A stretch of DNA of 64,000 nucleotides from Corbicula japonica (GCA_038501625.1 JAZAYU010001067.1:30504-94503); one strand, 5' to 3'; counted from the stretch's first letter, positions 45,840 to 57,448 are shown. Numbers and translations are program-made. Notes: generated from the sequence alone by a model not told the origin.

Positions 45840-46496
45840 ATGGATGGTTCAAAAAGTGCAACTGAAAACGAGGAAGACACAACGACAGATGAGGTTGGTT
45901 GTTGTTATTTTTTGTTATTTCTTATACTTATGGTTACAACACACATCCCTCACGTGTCCCTGTGTATTTTCGCTTATTAGTCGTTTGAAGGTAGAAAACA
46001 CAAGCTTAAATAAATATACGTTTGATTTTAGTTTGATTTTATTATAACTGAATAGTGTAGTACATGTACATGTTAATATGTTAGGTTCATAAACGAATAT
46101 TTTACATGTACGTTCATAAACATTAACCCGAATGAATTTTTTTTTCAGCTAACTCGCTTTACTTTTAAAACTGAAGAAATAAACAAACGATCGATGGGCA
46201 AAGCTATCATAAAATTTTGTGGAAATGAGGGTACCCAAGACGACAAAAACAAAGCAAAACTTCGCCGGCTGATGCAAGCCACAATATCGTATATAGAAAA
46301 AGAAAATCTAAATATATGGACAAACGCAGAAGTTAAAATGTATGACGACCGCTTTGACGTGTACAGTATTCTTGCTGGAAATGGCAAAACGAAATTCGTT
46401 GCTCTGTTTGATCAACGTGGTTCACCTGCAGTAAGGAAAACTAAACATGCTGGCACTTCAGCAGCTTCTTTGTGGTGTAACTGTTCACTTATGTAA
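45840..46496 (+). CDS. Hypothetical two-exon protein with possible CaaX terminus
   Basis: Proposed exons 45840-45893 (MDGSKSATENEEDTTTDE) and 46149-46496 join in phase 0. The acceptor is strong (a T run then CAG at 46146-46148); the donor GAG/GTTGGT is weaker. The joined product is about 133 residues: an acidic N-terminus, then a compact basic/amphipathic region (AIIKFCGNEGTQDDKNKAKL; ATISYIEKENLNIWTN; MYDDRFDVYSILAGN; TKFVALFDQRG) and a C-terminus WCNCSLM. CSLM fits a CaaX box, where Met at the last place favours farnesylation, and the extra Cys could be palmitoylated. No known domain was recognised. AATAAA near 46592 is a plausible poly(A) signal. The region is free of the repeats that surround it. 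Exon 2 is more certain than exon 1; more 5' exons are possible. Confidence 0.5.
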
Positions 46497-46599
46497 AAAT
46501 CGTTCTCAAAAGTCTAGACTTTTAAGTATATATAAACTCTTTCTATTTGAAATTTATTTAATGTTTTTGACATGACACTAGACAAGGTTGAGAAATAAA

Positions 46600-47275
46600 A
46601 ATGATCTCCTTGCTAAGCGGAAAGTAATAAGCTGTGTTACTTCTTAGCTGGTGATTTGTGAATATTTATTAATCATGTGCATATTGACGAATTTAAAATC
46701 AAATAATACAGTTTGAAGTTTAATCTCAACCTGCAGTTTGAATAAAAACTTTAACTTAAAGTTAACATTTTTCATAATACCCAACAAGAAAAGTTAAACA
46801 AAACTTTATTAATAACCTCATTGTTTGATATTTTCTCTTCTAATATCAGTTCCCAAAATGAACATTTACACAAACGCCAAAAATTTGGCCTGTTAAAACC
46901 GAGATGTAATTAGTTCTGATTTATAAATAACAAACAGTGTTATAAATGTCTTGAAACAGTTCATGGAAACTGTGGCATTCAACGTTTTAGTTGCTTACAA
47001 AATGGGCGGCTGAAGGATTTGATACTGATTCTTGTCATTGTAGGCATCATAAATGTCAATATCACCACGCGGTTCAAATGCAAACCCCTTAATTCATGCA
47101 TGTAAGACAAATCATGCGATTAATTGTGTAAAATCAAATGGAACGTGTACTGCGTTTGCTCTAGAAAAATAATATAGACCGCAATTTAAAGTTTCATGTG
47201 CTATGATGTTTTTTCCAGTCACACACTGGTCAACCGGCAAATGCAGACGAAAAGTGCTGGGTTTGAGACAGCACT
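46600..47275. other. Nothing recognised
   Basis: AT-rich sequence downstream of the hypothetical gene with no supported feature. Confidence 0.45.
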
Positions 47276-47278
47276 GCA

Positions 47279-47505
47279 TAAAAATGTACGATAGTTAAGT
47301 TAGTTAAGGCTAAAAAAATGTACAATAATTAAGTTGTTAAGGCTAAAAATGTACGATTGTTAAGTTTATTTAGGCTAACAATATACGATAGTTAAGTTTG
47401 TTAAGGCTCAAAATGTACAATAGTTAAGTTTGTTAAGGCTAAAAATGTTCGATAGATAACTTTGTTAAGGCTAAATATGTACAATAAGTAAGTTTGTAAA
47501 GACGG
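47279..47505. repeat. Tandem repeat, about 37 bp x 6
   Basis: Unit approximately AAAAATGTACGATAGTTAAG plus TTTGTTAAGGCT; copies differ by point changes and 1-3 nt indels. Confidence 0.85.
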
Positions 47506-48313
47506 TATTTAGTTTTGAGTAAAGTTTAATTTAACTTAATATTGGGAATATATTAGCATGTCTTATTAAAATGGCTGAAGTGAGATATTTATAGCATGAG
47601 GTATGATATACTATGCTGTCACATGACTTCCATCACATGACTGTCGTGTAATCCTTCGGTCGGACTAAACATCTGAATAAAGCAGTTGTTTGTTATTATA
47701 CTTTTAATTATTTTATTGAATTAGCTTTTGTTAACAACGGTTCACTCGTTTAATGTTATTTTCATGTTATTTATAATTACATTTAATTGACTGATATGAG
47801 ACTTCAAATGATGGGATGTGATAATGTATTAACACATGTGCAGTATTTTGCTTCCAATCTTCCTAGTACACCATAGGCCTGCAAAAATCGCTATCTAATA
47901 TTTTTGAATGCACATTTGTCTTAACATCATGTCGTTAATTTGAAATTCTTATTGATAACATGCTGCTGTTGTCAGGGAATAATTAGTCAGGTAAATTAGA
48001 ATACCCCAGGACACGCTCGAACCTCAGAAGAAAAACCCAGGACACATCAAAATTGCTATTTATTATTTAAAAAATGAAAATCATGAAAAGTGTCTTTACA
48101 TATGTTTTCAATTATAACATGTAATCTTTTATAAAATGCGACTGCTAAAAACAAACAACAGCGATTCTGATACAGTTTAAAACATACATGTACTAGAACA
48201 AACAACATCAGAACAAAGAAAAAAGCAGATTCGCTATGTAGTATTTAAAAGAATTAAAAATTCGTGCAAAATCTTAGATAATGTTAATTAAAATACTGCT
48301 CTTAAATAGTTAA

Positions 48314-49903
48314 CTACGGAAGCTTAAAAAGGACACGACAATGTTTTGCATTAAATCGATTTGTTTTTTTCTCATTTTGATCAAAAATATTTTTGGAAAT
48401 CATATTAATTAACACGAAATGCTAAGAACTTTTTAATAATTTCGTATATTTTGTTTTTGAATTGTCATGAAATATTTGTCAATGCAACTTAGGTCATTTC
48501 GTATAACGCAATCTATCAGTAATGTCGTCAAGACACATGACGACAAGAACGAAGTTTTTGTTGTTTTTTTTTTCACAAAGGTGACTTGACTTCTGAAACA
48601 TTTTCTCTCTTAGACTATAACTTTTTATTTAAATAAACAACTGAGATATTTTATTACAGAAATACAGTATGTCTGCATATGGAACATGAGGGCATTGCTT
48701 CTTGTGTGCGACCTTGATCACCCTTTCTGCTATCATGTTGAAGATGTTGAACATGCCTTTAAAACCGCCTGCATTCAACAGCCACATGCTTTAAACAGCC
48801 ATGTTTAATATGTCCTAAATAGTCATTTTGGTCTTACTTTACCTGTCTTTAACAGCCACCTGTGTTAAGCAGCCACATTTTGTCATACCGTGGGTGGTTT
48901 CTTAAAACCAGTTTGATTGTAGATCTTGAAATAAGAATACACAATTTCAAATTCTAAGCTTTACCACATTTCTAAGAAACGAAATCGAGGTATTGCGGTA
49001 GCCAGATCTTCTTTCTTGAGGGAAAGGCACAGACTATTCAGAACATGTTATACTGTATAATTATACAGGCTTTTCATTTTTAACAGTACATCTAGCTATC
49101 ATTGACTAGGAATATTTTTATGAGGCCCATCTGATTGTTAAACCGCATAGGTGTATAAACGCAGTAAAATGATTGTTTCACCATCTCTGTTGACAAATTA
49201 TCAAGTAACCATAAAGCATATTCCATTGCTTTTTAAATGTTTCTTAATAAATGTGACTATGTTTTGAACCAGTTTTGCTTTAGAAAAATCCTGGTAATTA
49301 TAGATTGGGGCATGTCTTTGGGCGGGCGGGCATCATTTTGTTAAGTTTTTTAAGTTGTCATTTTCTCAGTAACCGTTCAAGGTATAGCTTTGAAACTTAA
49401 CATAGTTGTCTGACATCACAATACCAATTGTCAGGACAAGTTTTATAAACCCTGTGCTTTTCCAAAGTTATGCCCCTTTTCTCTTTGATATAAAGTTTTT
49501 TGTGAAAGTTGTCTTTTTCTATGTAACCGTTCAAGGTAGAGCTTTGAAACTTAACATATTTGTTTGACGTCACAGTAACAATTATCAGGAAAAGTTTCAT
49601 AACTGTGTTTTGAAACTGTTTCAGAACTCGAGTAAAATATGTCGGAAAAACGAAAACCTTCCATCTTGTAGCCATCTGTCTTGACGACTTTACTCATATA
49701 TCCCGTTTTACGAAAAGACTTTAGTTGCATTGCAAAATATTTGATTGCAATTCGAAAGTAAAATATACGAAATGATTAAAAACTTATAAGCATTTCGTTC
49801 TTATTATAACGAGTTCTTAAAATGTTTTTGGTCAAAATGAGAAAACAATAATTGATTTGACGCAAACCAGTTAGACAAGTAGTGCCCCTCTAAGCTTCCG
49901 TAG
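48314..49903. mobile_element. 1.59-kb element with about 230-bp TIRs between TTAA sites
   Basis: The left arm starts CTACGGAAGCTT right after TTAA (48310-48313). The right arm ends with its complement right before TTAA (49904-49907). The arms stay similar inward for 220-240 bp (TTTCTCATTTTGA(T/C)CAAAAA; AATTTCGTATATTTT/ATTTCGTATATTTTA; GTCGTCAAGACA), with noticeable divergence, so the insertion is old. A TTAA target fits piggyBac or Kolobok-type transposition. No transposase is present. The interior carries the dispersed repeat at 48770-48915 and a doublet at 49355-49620. Confidence 0.6.
49355..49620. repeat. Tandem doublet, about 140 bp x 2
   Basis: AACCGTTCAAGGTATAGCTT and GAAACTTAACATAGTTGTCT recur as AACCGTTCAAGGTAGAGCTT and GAAACTTAACATATTTGTTT. 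The minus-strand frame across it is a by-product. Confidence 0.7.
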
Positions 49904-49907
49904 TTAA

Positions 49908-50205
49908 CACTACATGATTTGCAAGAAGAAAAATCTAACATATCACTTCTTCTTGGCAAGTAGTAATAATATAAGTAACAGTATCAACAGAGGTAATACT
50001 GGTTGCAGTATCATCAGTAATAGTGGTCACAAAAGCAATACGTCTGGCGAAAGCTTCAGTTATAGCGATCATAATGCCGACAGAATCCGAAGTACTTTAA
50101 CAACCTTTGAAAACTGTTGAGCACGATACATATAACGATACATGAAACAACAGTAATTGTAATATTATATCAGTATTCTCGTTTGCAGCTGCGACAAAAG
50201 CAAAT
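49908..50205. other. Low-complexity sequence
   Basis: AGTAGTAATAATATAAGTAA-like simple sequence explains the Asn/Ser-rich frame at 49914; no gene. Confidence 0.5.
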
Positions 50206-51150
50206 TAAAAATTCCTAATCACAGCCATTTCTTTAACAGCCAGTTTAGTATGGAGATTTAATTTATAAACTTAAGAAAATAAAAGGCAAAATAAAAATTC
50301 CTTATCGCAACCATTTCTTTCACAGCCAGTTTTTGTATGGAGATTTAATTTATAAACTTAAGAAAATAAAAGGCAAAATAAAAATTCCTTATCACAGCCA
50401 TTTCTTTAACAGCCAGTTTTTGTATGGAGATATTATAGACTTAAGAAAATAAAAGGCAATATTAATTTCCCCCGGTTATTCGTAAAAACCGTCTGTAATT
50501 TTTTTTAAAAAAGGTTACCAACATGATATTCTACAGCGCTCTGCAGGCCTGGTGATTAACCCATCTACAGTTGATCATTATGCTTACCTCTTTGGTTGCA
50601 CGACGTTGGCAGGGGTTTAAGAGTTTATGAAGATTTATGGGAAATCTTCTATTAAAAGCACCTTAAAGCTCGATTTTTTCTTTAATCCCTGGCATTGTGT
50701 TCTTGTTGATTTGACTCCAGGGGCTCTGGTCTCGGTAGAATCAGTTAGTACCCAATCCTTTTGCTTTGAAATGCTATTAGCTTCTTATGTTTTATATGTT
50801 TGTGTTCTTTGCACAAAACATTGTCGAGCGTATGGGTGGGTTTGAGTTATTTCACCAAGACAACTTGTACTTGTTTGTTGACTGGGGAACCTGCTTGGGC
50901 AAGTGTGAGGATGGTGCACCCTAGAACCTCGTTGAAAACCCCAGTGGCAATTTGTTTTGCCACTGACCGTTCAAAGGCGGTAACCCCAATGGTTCTCTTT
51001 TTCGTTAATTGGTTTTTGGCGTCTTATTTAAATTGACAAGCTTATTACAAACACGCTCTCTCTTCATCACTTCTTTTTCGCTGCGTGGGGAGGCTGTGTT
51101 TTGTGAGTGTGGCGATTCCTGATATGCATATTTTACTTTTTTATCAATAT
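50206..51150 (+). mobile_element. RT C-terminal fragment with internal triplication, plus 3' tail
   Basis: An 86-87-bp unit starting at about 50211, 50297 and 50384 is present three times. It overlaps the RT stretch that encodes QPVFYGDLIYKLKKIKG (compare 5700-5760 on the minus strand). The RT end follows (GAGCGCTGTAGAAT reversed; LQRSAGLVINPSTVDHYAYL-type coding to about 50620), then the 3' tail through GGCGATTCCTGATATGCATA. It is plus-oriented and not functional. Confidence 0.75.
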
Positions 51151-51700
51151 GCTCTGTTTAAGAAACACTAAATCCCGCTTAGGGCAATACAGTCTGGATA
51201 CTGTTTCCCTGAAATATGCTCTGTTTAAAAATTCTCAATTCAAAACAGGGCAATACTATTCGGCCACTTTTTTCACTCATTTCTGGTAAATAGTTCATAC
51301 AAGATCTCGAGTTGATTAGTCCTCTAGAACCAAGAGATGCCTTCTTTGGAGGTCGCACTGCAAGCTTCACGCTGTCTGAGGAAGCATCAACGGCAAATTC
51401 AATTTAATATTGTGATATTATTACCTCACTCTATATATTCGAGATCAAGAGGGTACAACTTTTGTAGGGTACCCACAAATCATTACATACAAGATACAAT
51501 CTGCTTTGAAGTGTATAGTGCCACCTAGAGGGTTACATATTCCAGTGCTACGAATGATATGCAGCCGAAAATTCTTCTTCAGATTTAATATTTTGTGCAG
51601 TGAAAACTTCCAACAAGAACCAAAAGAGGCTATAATAATAAACCATCTATAAAGCTTTGCATTTTGAAACGTGTCCCATTATGATTCAAAGACAAAGTAG
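51151..51700. other. Nothing recognised
   Basis: AT-rich; GAAATATGCTCTGTTTAA and a related ATATGCTCTGTTTAAGAAAC suggest a short imperfect doublet at 51148-51240. No gene. Confidence 0.4.
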
Positions 51701-51734
51701 AGGATATTTGTTATTACCAGTGTATGATAGAAAT

Positions 51735-52135
51735 ATATTTCACGGGTGGCGAAGCCACGAGTGAAAACACATAATTCCGAAGTTCACGAGTGAAATATTT
51801 TTTCTTTCTTTCAGTGGTAAAAAAAATGTTCTTTTTATTTTATGCTTTTAGTGCACAATTTGAGTGAATTTGAGAGAAAAATTTCATTAAGTGGCGCCAA
51901 AAACGTTTGTTAATGACGTGACGCCATGACGTTACATACCCAAACTTGAGCCCGTTTTCTAAACGTTCTCATTCGGAATGTAATGTACGTTTGGGTACCA
52001 ACGTGCCAAAATAGTGAAAATAAAAATGATATTCCACTGTTTGAAAGAAGTGAATTACCACTTTTACATCAATGGGAACATTCTATTATTCACTGAAACG
52101 CATAAAACTGGTAATTTTTTTTACCGAGACGTGAG
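51735..52135. repeat. Probable non-autonomous element with short palindromes
   Basis: Bounded by TTATTACCAGTGTATGATAG on the left and CACTGAAACGCATAAAACTG with GTAATTTTTTTTACC on the right, which are weakly inverted. It contains TTTCACGGGTGGCGAAGCCA followed by CGAGTGAAA, a hairpin. Non-coding, low certainty. Confidence 0.35.
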
Positions 52136-53145
52136 AAAAATCGATACGAATAAAGGCCTATGACACTTGGCCAAGTTGATGCTTAATAGTTTCTGTGATA
52201 AATTTAGTCAACGGTAAAATTTGACCCAAATCTCAATCATATCAAAACCTGCTGAATTACTAGTATTCTTCGATATGATGACGCAAACCAACAACAAAAA
52301 TGTGAGGTTTGTTAACTGTGGAAAAATACTACAGCCTTGGGAGTACCATAATAATTTATGAAAGGCTTCTACAAGAACAAATTTAATGTTATTTTCGCAC
52401 CGTATGATACAGCACATGCACTACATAATCTCTTCAGCTATTAAGGTTTGGACATCAGTTTCTCGTATTACGACATAGATTCTTTTGTGTTCATCACGAC
52501 TCCAGGACAATGAGAGCCACCTTGAAGTTCGTAATCTCACTGATTAAGCTTCTAACAAGAGCATTACGACCAGAGAACCAAATAATTACGCCTATAGTCT
52601 TTATGAACCAAATAAAATAGGACAGTCATCGGTTTGATAAGGGCATATCTCTCAGTTTTAAAATCTCTAAAATTATTAATTTTCAAACTGTCAACGACAT
52701 GAAGACTTGAAACAGTAGCAGTTGTGTGTCTGTGGTAGACTGGCTTAATATTGTCCTCTATCCATATTATTACTAGTCGTGAAAGAAAAGATAATAAAAT
52801 CGTGTTTTACAAACGATTGAAGATAAATACCAAACCGATCTATCTGGAATGTAAATATTTATAACCCCACACACTATGAAACATTTTTACTGTTAACAAA
52901 AATTGGTATTTTATTTGCGAATGTTTTATTTGCTGTTTAAATTCCGTCTACCGACAGCTTAATTAAACGTCGTCTGCTTCGTAGTGAATTTATAGCCTCA
53001 GATAACAGTAAATGTACTCTTCTAAAAAATCTACGAGATTGGACACATTAAAAAAATGTGGTTTATATCGTCTGCACTACTTGACCGCACGCGAATGGAA
53101 CAAAATGGTTAGTCCAAAGCAAATTGGTTAGGCAAAAGCAGCTCC
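52136..53145. other. Nothing recognised
   Basis: AT-rich; no supported feature on either strand. Confidence 0.45.
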
Positions 53146-53149
53146 TTAA

Positions 53150-53700
53150 TCCTTGCTAATTCTAGTTTTGAATTTACAGATGGTTTTAACAAAAAAAACG
53201 TGGGTTAATTAATATTGCCTTTTATTTTTCATTATTTATACATGACATTTCTATAAAATGCTGGTTGACAAATACCTAGTTGCAGAAGTAATTTTAAACT
53301 GCATTGGTCATGCTGGTATTTAATTGGTATCGGCGATAAAATTTACAACTGTTTCCAAAGTTTGAGGTACCGATACCCCTGTCTTAAAAGCTGTTCTGTT
53401 ATTTTTTACTGAGGCTTTATTGAAATAGAGAAAGGAACTTAGAAAGTCACCGAACACGACAAATATAAATAAAAATATTGCAGGCTCGGTTTTATTGAGT
53501 CTCTTCATGGACAATAATAGATTCAGAAATGCATATCACTGCGCACGCCGCCTAGTCCCGATTTATTATAATAAAATTAAAATCATCCCTTTTATTATAT
53601 TATCATTAAAAACTTAGAAGTTTTCTTGCAATCTTTTCCGAAGTGTTCGCTTTATTTAGCTTGATTTCATTAGGATACATTTTGTAAATGAAAAGTTCAA
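53150..53700 (-). pseudogene. Decayed RT fragment of the Penelope-like family
   Basis: 53150-53400 resembles 5660-5920 (reverse of the RT C-terminal region) and 53560-53700 resembles 6020-6170, in the same minus orientation. Between them lies an insertion carrying the short hairpin repeat. Many indels and stops. Confidence 0.6.
53440..53515 (+). repeat. Short dispersed hairpin repeat, copy 3
   Basis: AATATTGCAGGCTCGGTTTT followed by ATTGAGTCTC, inserted into the RT fragment. Because flanking RT sequence is known from 5.9-6.0 kb, this copy defines the element's limits best (roughly 53400-53560). Confidence 0.5.
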
Positions 53701-53779
53701 TATAAGTTTGTGATATTAAAATAGTAACCTTCTAGCATCCAAAGAGAATATTCTTTCTAAAAAAATGTAAATGATTCCG

Positions 53780-54190
53780 TTGAAATCGGACCAGAACCGC
53801 ACGGCGACAGCGCCTACTTATGTAATTCCGAGCTCGCTAACGACTGACCTAGCCGAGACATGCCCCAATAATATGCTTTGCGGCTTACCCCGATAAACGT
53901 TTTCGCCGATTGTTGTATTGATAACAGCACTGCCTATATGTACAGTGAGACTTTGTACGTCCGTCACACTGCACAAATAGCTTAACTCTGAATTTCAAAT
54001 GATATTGCCCGTTTTGGGAATCGAACCAATACCATACGGCGACACCTTCTAGCCATTCCACCCCTTTTATGCTACCGACTAAGCTAGCCGAGACAACACG
54101 CAAAAAAGTATGCACACTGACAACGTGATTATCGTAATATGACATCGGTAGCCCATTATGTCATTGACTATATGTATAGGGAGACTCTTT
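53780..54190 (-). mobile_element. Two diverged tRNA-derived SINE units in tandem
   Basis: Two units about 215 bp apart are related to the array at 9.6-10.6 kb. On the minus strand the second has GTCTCGGCTAGCTTAGTCGG (A box) and TATTGGTTCGATTCCCAAA (B box); the first has a degraded version. Both end in TATATGTA(C/T)AGTGAGACTTT-like sequence on the plus strand. Far more diverged than the 9.6-kb array. Confidence 0.65.
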
Positions 54191-54353
54191 GGTCGCCAGT
54201 AGGACATAATTAAGTCCTTGAACGAGTTAGTTGCAGTGAAGTTGAAGCAAACAGACCATTTAAAATGGACATTTTGGTTTTGAGGTTAACATATTAACTT
54301 TAGGTGTATATTAAAAATAGATGTATAACAATTACACATACACCAACAATACG

Positions 54354-54791
54354 TACCGTAAATTGGTTTATTTTGGCCTTGGTTAATAATTGGCCTAATT
54401 AGCCACCCTGCTGAAAAGGCCAAAATTAAACACACCAAAATATGTCACAGGTGAAAATTCAGCCCATTTAGTGCAAACACAACACCAATACAGATTGACT
54501 TTCACACTTCACCGATGCTGACTACTATTTATCGCTTATCAAACCAACCCGATACATCTTATAATTTTAAATTAAATTACCGTATTTCATTCAGTTTGTT
54601 GGATTATTGTGTGCTGCAATAAATGTTTTGAAAATGTCGATCTAATATTTTATGCAAAAACAACGTATCTGTGTTTATTTTTCGCCACACAATGATAAAT
54701 GGCCAAAATTAAACTGGCCAAAATAAAACACAGGCATTATGGGGCAAAATGGCCAAAATATCACGACGCCAAAATATCCCAATTTACGGTA
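54354..54791. mobile_element. MITE, TACCGTAAATT family, copy 1
   Basis: TIRs: left TACCGTAAATTGGTTTATTT; right, reversed, TACCGTAAATTGGGATATTT. The interior is rich in TGGCCAAAAT motifs. A second copy is at 60187-60805. No coding frame. Confidence 0.8.
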
Positions 54792-54905
54792 ATAGGTATA
54801 CATATACTTTGATATCCAATTTCTACTATAAAATTTTAATGTGAGCCTAATAATCCATAGCTGAAATATTAGGATACAGGTAACAAATATTGATCATCAT
54901 GCTAC

Positions 54906-57443
54906 CACAGTGTACACCCGAAAGTCCGACTCTACTTCCGATAGCGCTGACTATACGATATAGCAATTGTGAAGGAGGTGGTTAAAATGCGGGTAAGAAA
55001 TTGAATAAAGAGTAAATATTTAATTCTTTTACTTTAAATACTTAGACTAGCAAGAAATAGAGTGCGTCGAGTTATAAAATGAACTTGATTCATCGTTAAC
55101 TTCGAAAAAATACGATCGATCACCAAAATTTACCAAAAAAATGTCAATCGTGTCACTTCAAACGATCATATCAAAGCTTTATTTACATTGTTTGGCCGAA
55201 ATTCGTTTTACTATGTGAAGTGTATTCATTACTGTATCACTTCATATAGTTAAATCATGTCCCAACCCGCTAGTTTTCGAAAAACTCGAATTTTCATTGG
55301 CACTGGTAGTGTGACAAGATGGTACGGCTACTAGCAAAGTCTAAAAAACAAATGGTCCGGCTACTAGCAGTCGTAATGTACGGCTACTAGGGTTGACTAA
55401 ATAATATTTTTCATCAATTTTGTTGTTGTTCTGACGTCATATTATAAATTATTATTAAATATCTCTAAAATAGTTTGAATATAGGCTAAAAATGAAATAT
55501 TTTGATAATTTTCATCGCCTATTATCTCTGTTGCAGTATGCCGCAATCCCCGTTACAAATATACTTTCGACTTCTCTATTTTCGTAAATCATATTTTAAA
55601 AAATCCAAAATAGACTTGCTTCACTATTTTCTTTTAGCAGAACAGTCGCATTTTGAAACATCTGCTAGAAAGTACATATGTGATAATTGGTTTCGGGTGA
55701 AATGATAACAAATCTTGAAAGCGACGACAAAACTTGTGTATTGTTACTCCACATTGAAATGAATTGGTAAAAATTTGTGTTGCATAATTATTTCCATTTT
55801 ACTCACCATTTGCAACGATGCAAGATAACTCCTTAATCAACTCGACTAACTCTATAAGCCCAACCGCATTTCTCCAGGTCCGTAAAGCCTATTCCCCAAA
55901 ACACGCACGCACGCAAGAGTTTTGTTGATTGTAAGAGGTGCTTTTGTACATGGTGATTTGGGCTTCAGAGTGGTTTGCAATAAGTGTCTGCTAATGGTTG
56001 CAATCTGATAAAAATCTTTTATAGATTGGCTAAAACATATTTTAGTCGAGCCCGCTTTTTTGAATGCCATTTTTGAAATAAGTATTAATTACTAAAATGT
56101 CGGATCGGCAGTGGTTGTTTGAAAGAACGATTAAGTGAATTGAAATATACAAGACGGACGAATTGAGGGGCGGACTGAAGGACAGACGGACATGAGCACA
56201 TGCAACTCCCCCATCCCCGATGGGGGAACAATAAATGTATGTCTTCATTTATGCCCGCTGTTGTAAACGGACAACTCACTAACCATGCTATGAAAATATC
56301 AAATAACTTTTGATAGGTCTAAATGATAAGCACATACGTTAATTATGTTCGCTCAATAACGATCAACATGCACCTGACCCCTTGTTCACAAAGCATTTTC
56401 AATCTCAACTGAGTTTGAGTTTGAAATTTTCATGGCTGATACATTTGAAATTCCATCAAATATATTTACTACTATTCTACAAAATAGTCTTAAATGGTAT
56501 GTTGAAATTGATGCAAAATCCCATTTTCAATTTACTTTTTATATTTTAGATATATTGGGAAATGAAATCCCGATCTCAAACTCAAATGATAGTGAAAACG
56601 CTTTGTGAACATGGGGCAAGATCTATATACGGTATTTTCAGTATAATATTAATCAATGGTTATCACATTTTTTGCGTTACGACATCTTTCAAGGTATTGC
56701 GTCAATAAACGATGTAGTCAATAGAATTTTAAGCAATTTTCATTAAGGCTGTGAGATTGTCAAGCCATTTAATAGTGTACAATTCAGTGCCATTGTTTAT
56801 TTCCATTGCATCCCATTGTAACTTGTATAGTAAATATCCAATGATTTCTGCGGCGACCCTTATTGCTACGCATCAAAGGTCTCTTATATACATATAATTT
56901 AATTAAATAAATTCGTCATTAATGCTTATTTCTCAGACCACTGAATGATTCGGGGACGACTAGTAGCCGTACCATTTTTAGAAAGAAAACGCTAGTAGCC
57001 GGACTGTCAATTGGCTAGTAGCCGTACCATCTTGTCACACTACCAGTGCCAATGAAAATTCGAGTTTTTCGAAAACTAGCGGGTTGGGACATGATTTAAC
57101 TATATGAAGTGATACAGTAATGAATACACTTCACATAGTAAAACGAATTTCGGCCAAACAATGTAAATAAAGCTTTGATATGGACGTTTGAAGTGACACG
57201 ATTGACATTTTTTTGGTAAATTTTGGTGATCGATCGTATTTTTTCGAAGTTAACGATGAATCAAGTTCATTTTATAACTCGACGCACTCTATTTCTTGCT
57301 AGTCTAAGTATTTAAAGTAAAAGAATTAAATATTTACTCTTTATTCAATTTCTTACCCGCTTTTTAACCACCTCCTTCACAATTGCTATATCGTATAGTC
57401 AGCGCTATCGGAAGTAGGGTCGGACTTTCGGGTGTACACTGTG
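54906..57443. mobile_element. 2.54-kb element with 430-bp TIRs, CACAGTG termini and 5-bp TSD
   Basis: The left arm 54906-55335 and right arm 57014-57443 are almost identical inverted repeats. Both begin CACAGTGTACACCCGAAAGT. The target duplication GCTAC is perfect (54901-54905 and 57444-57448). Just inside the arms, GGTACGGCTACTAG-like subterminal motifs occur three times at each end (about 55321-55391; 56959-57024). CACAGTG plus a 5-bp duplication matches the Transib/RAG transposon pattern, though no transposase is present; the internal 1.68 kb has only short meaningless frames and one nested MITE. High arm identity implies a recent insertion. An alternative is a foldback or other superfamily element that happens to share the terminal heptamer. 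Confidence 0.8.
56378..56616. mobile_element. 239-bp MITE nested in the long-TIR element
   Basis: Left end CCCCTTGTTCACAAAGCATT; right, reversed, CCCCATGTTCACAAAGCGTT. Similarity continues through TTTGAGTTTGAG. No frame. Confidence 0.7.
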
Positions 57444-57448
57444 GCTAC

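Noticed and set aside
49914..50120. Asn/Ser-rich 68-codon frame
   Set aside because: Low-complexity AGTAATA-type sequence; no domain or splice signals recognised.
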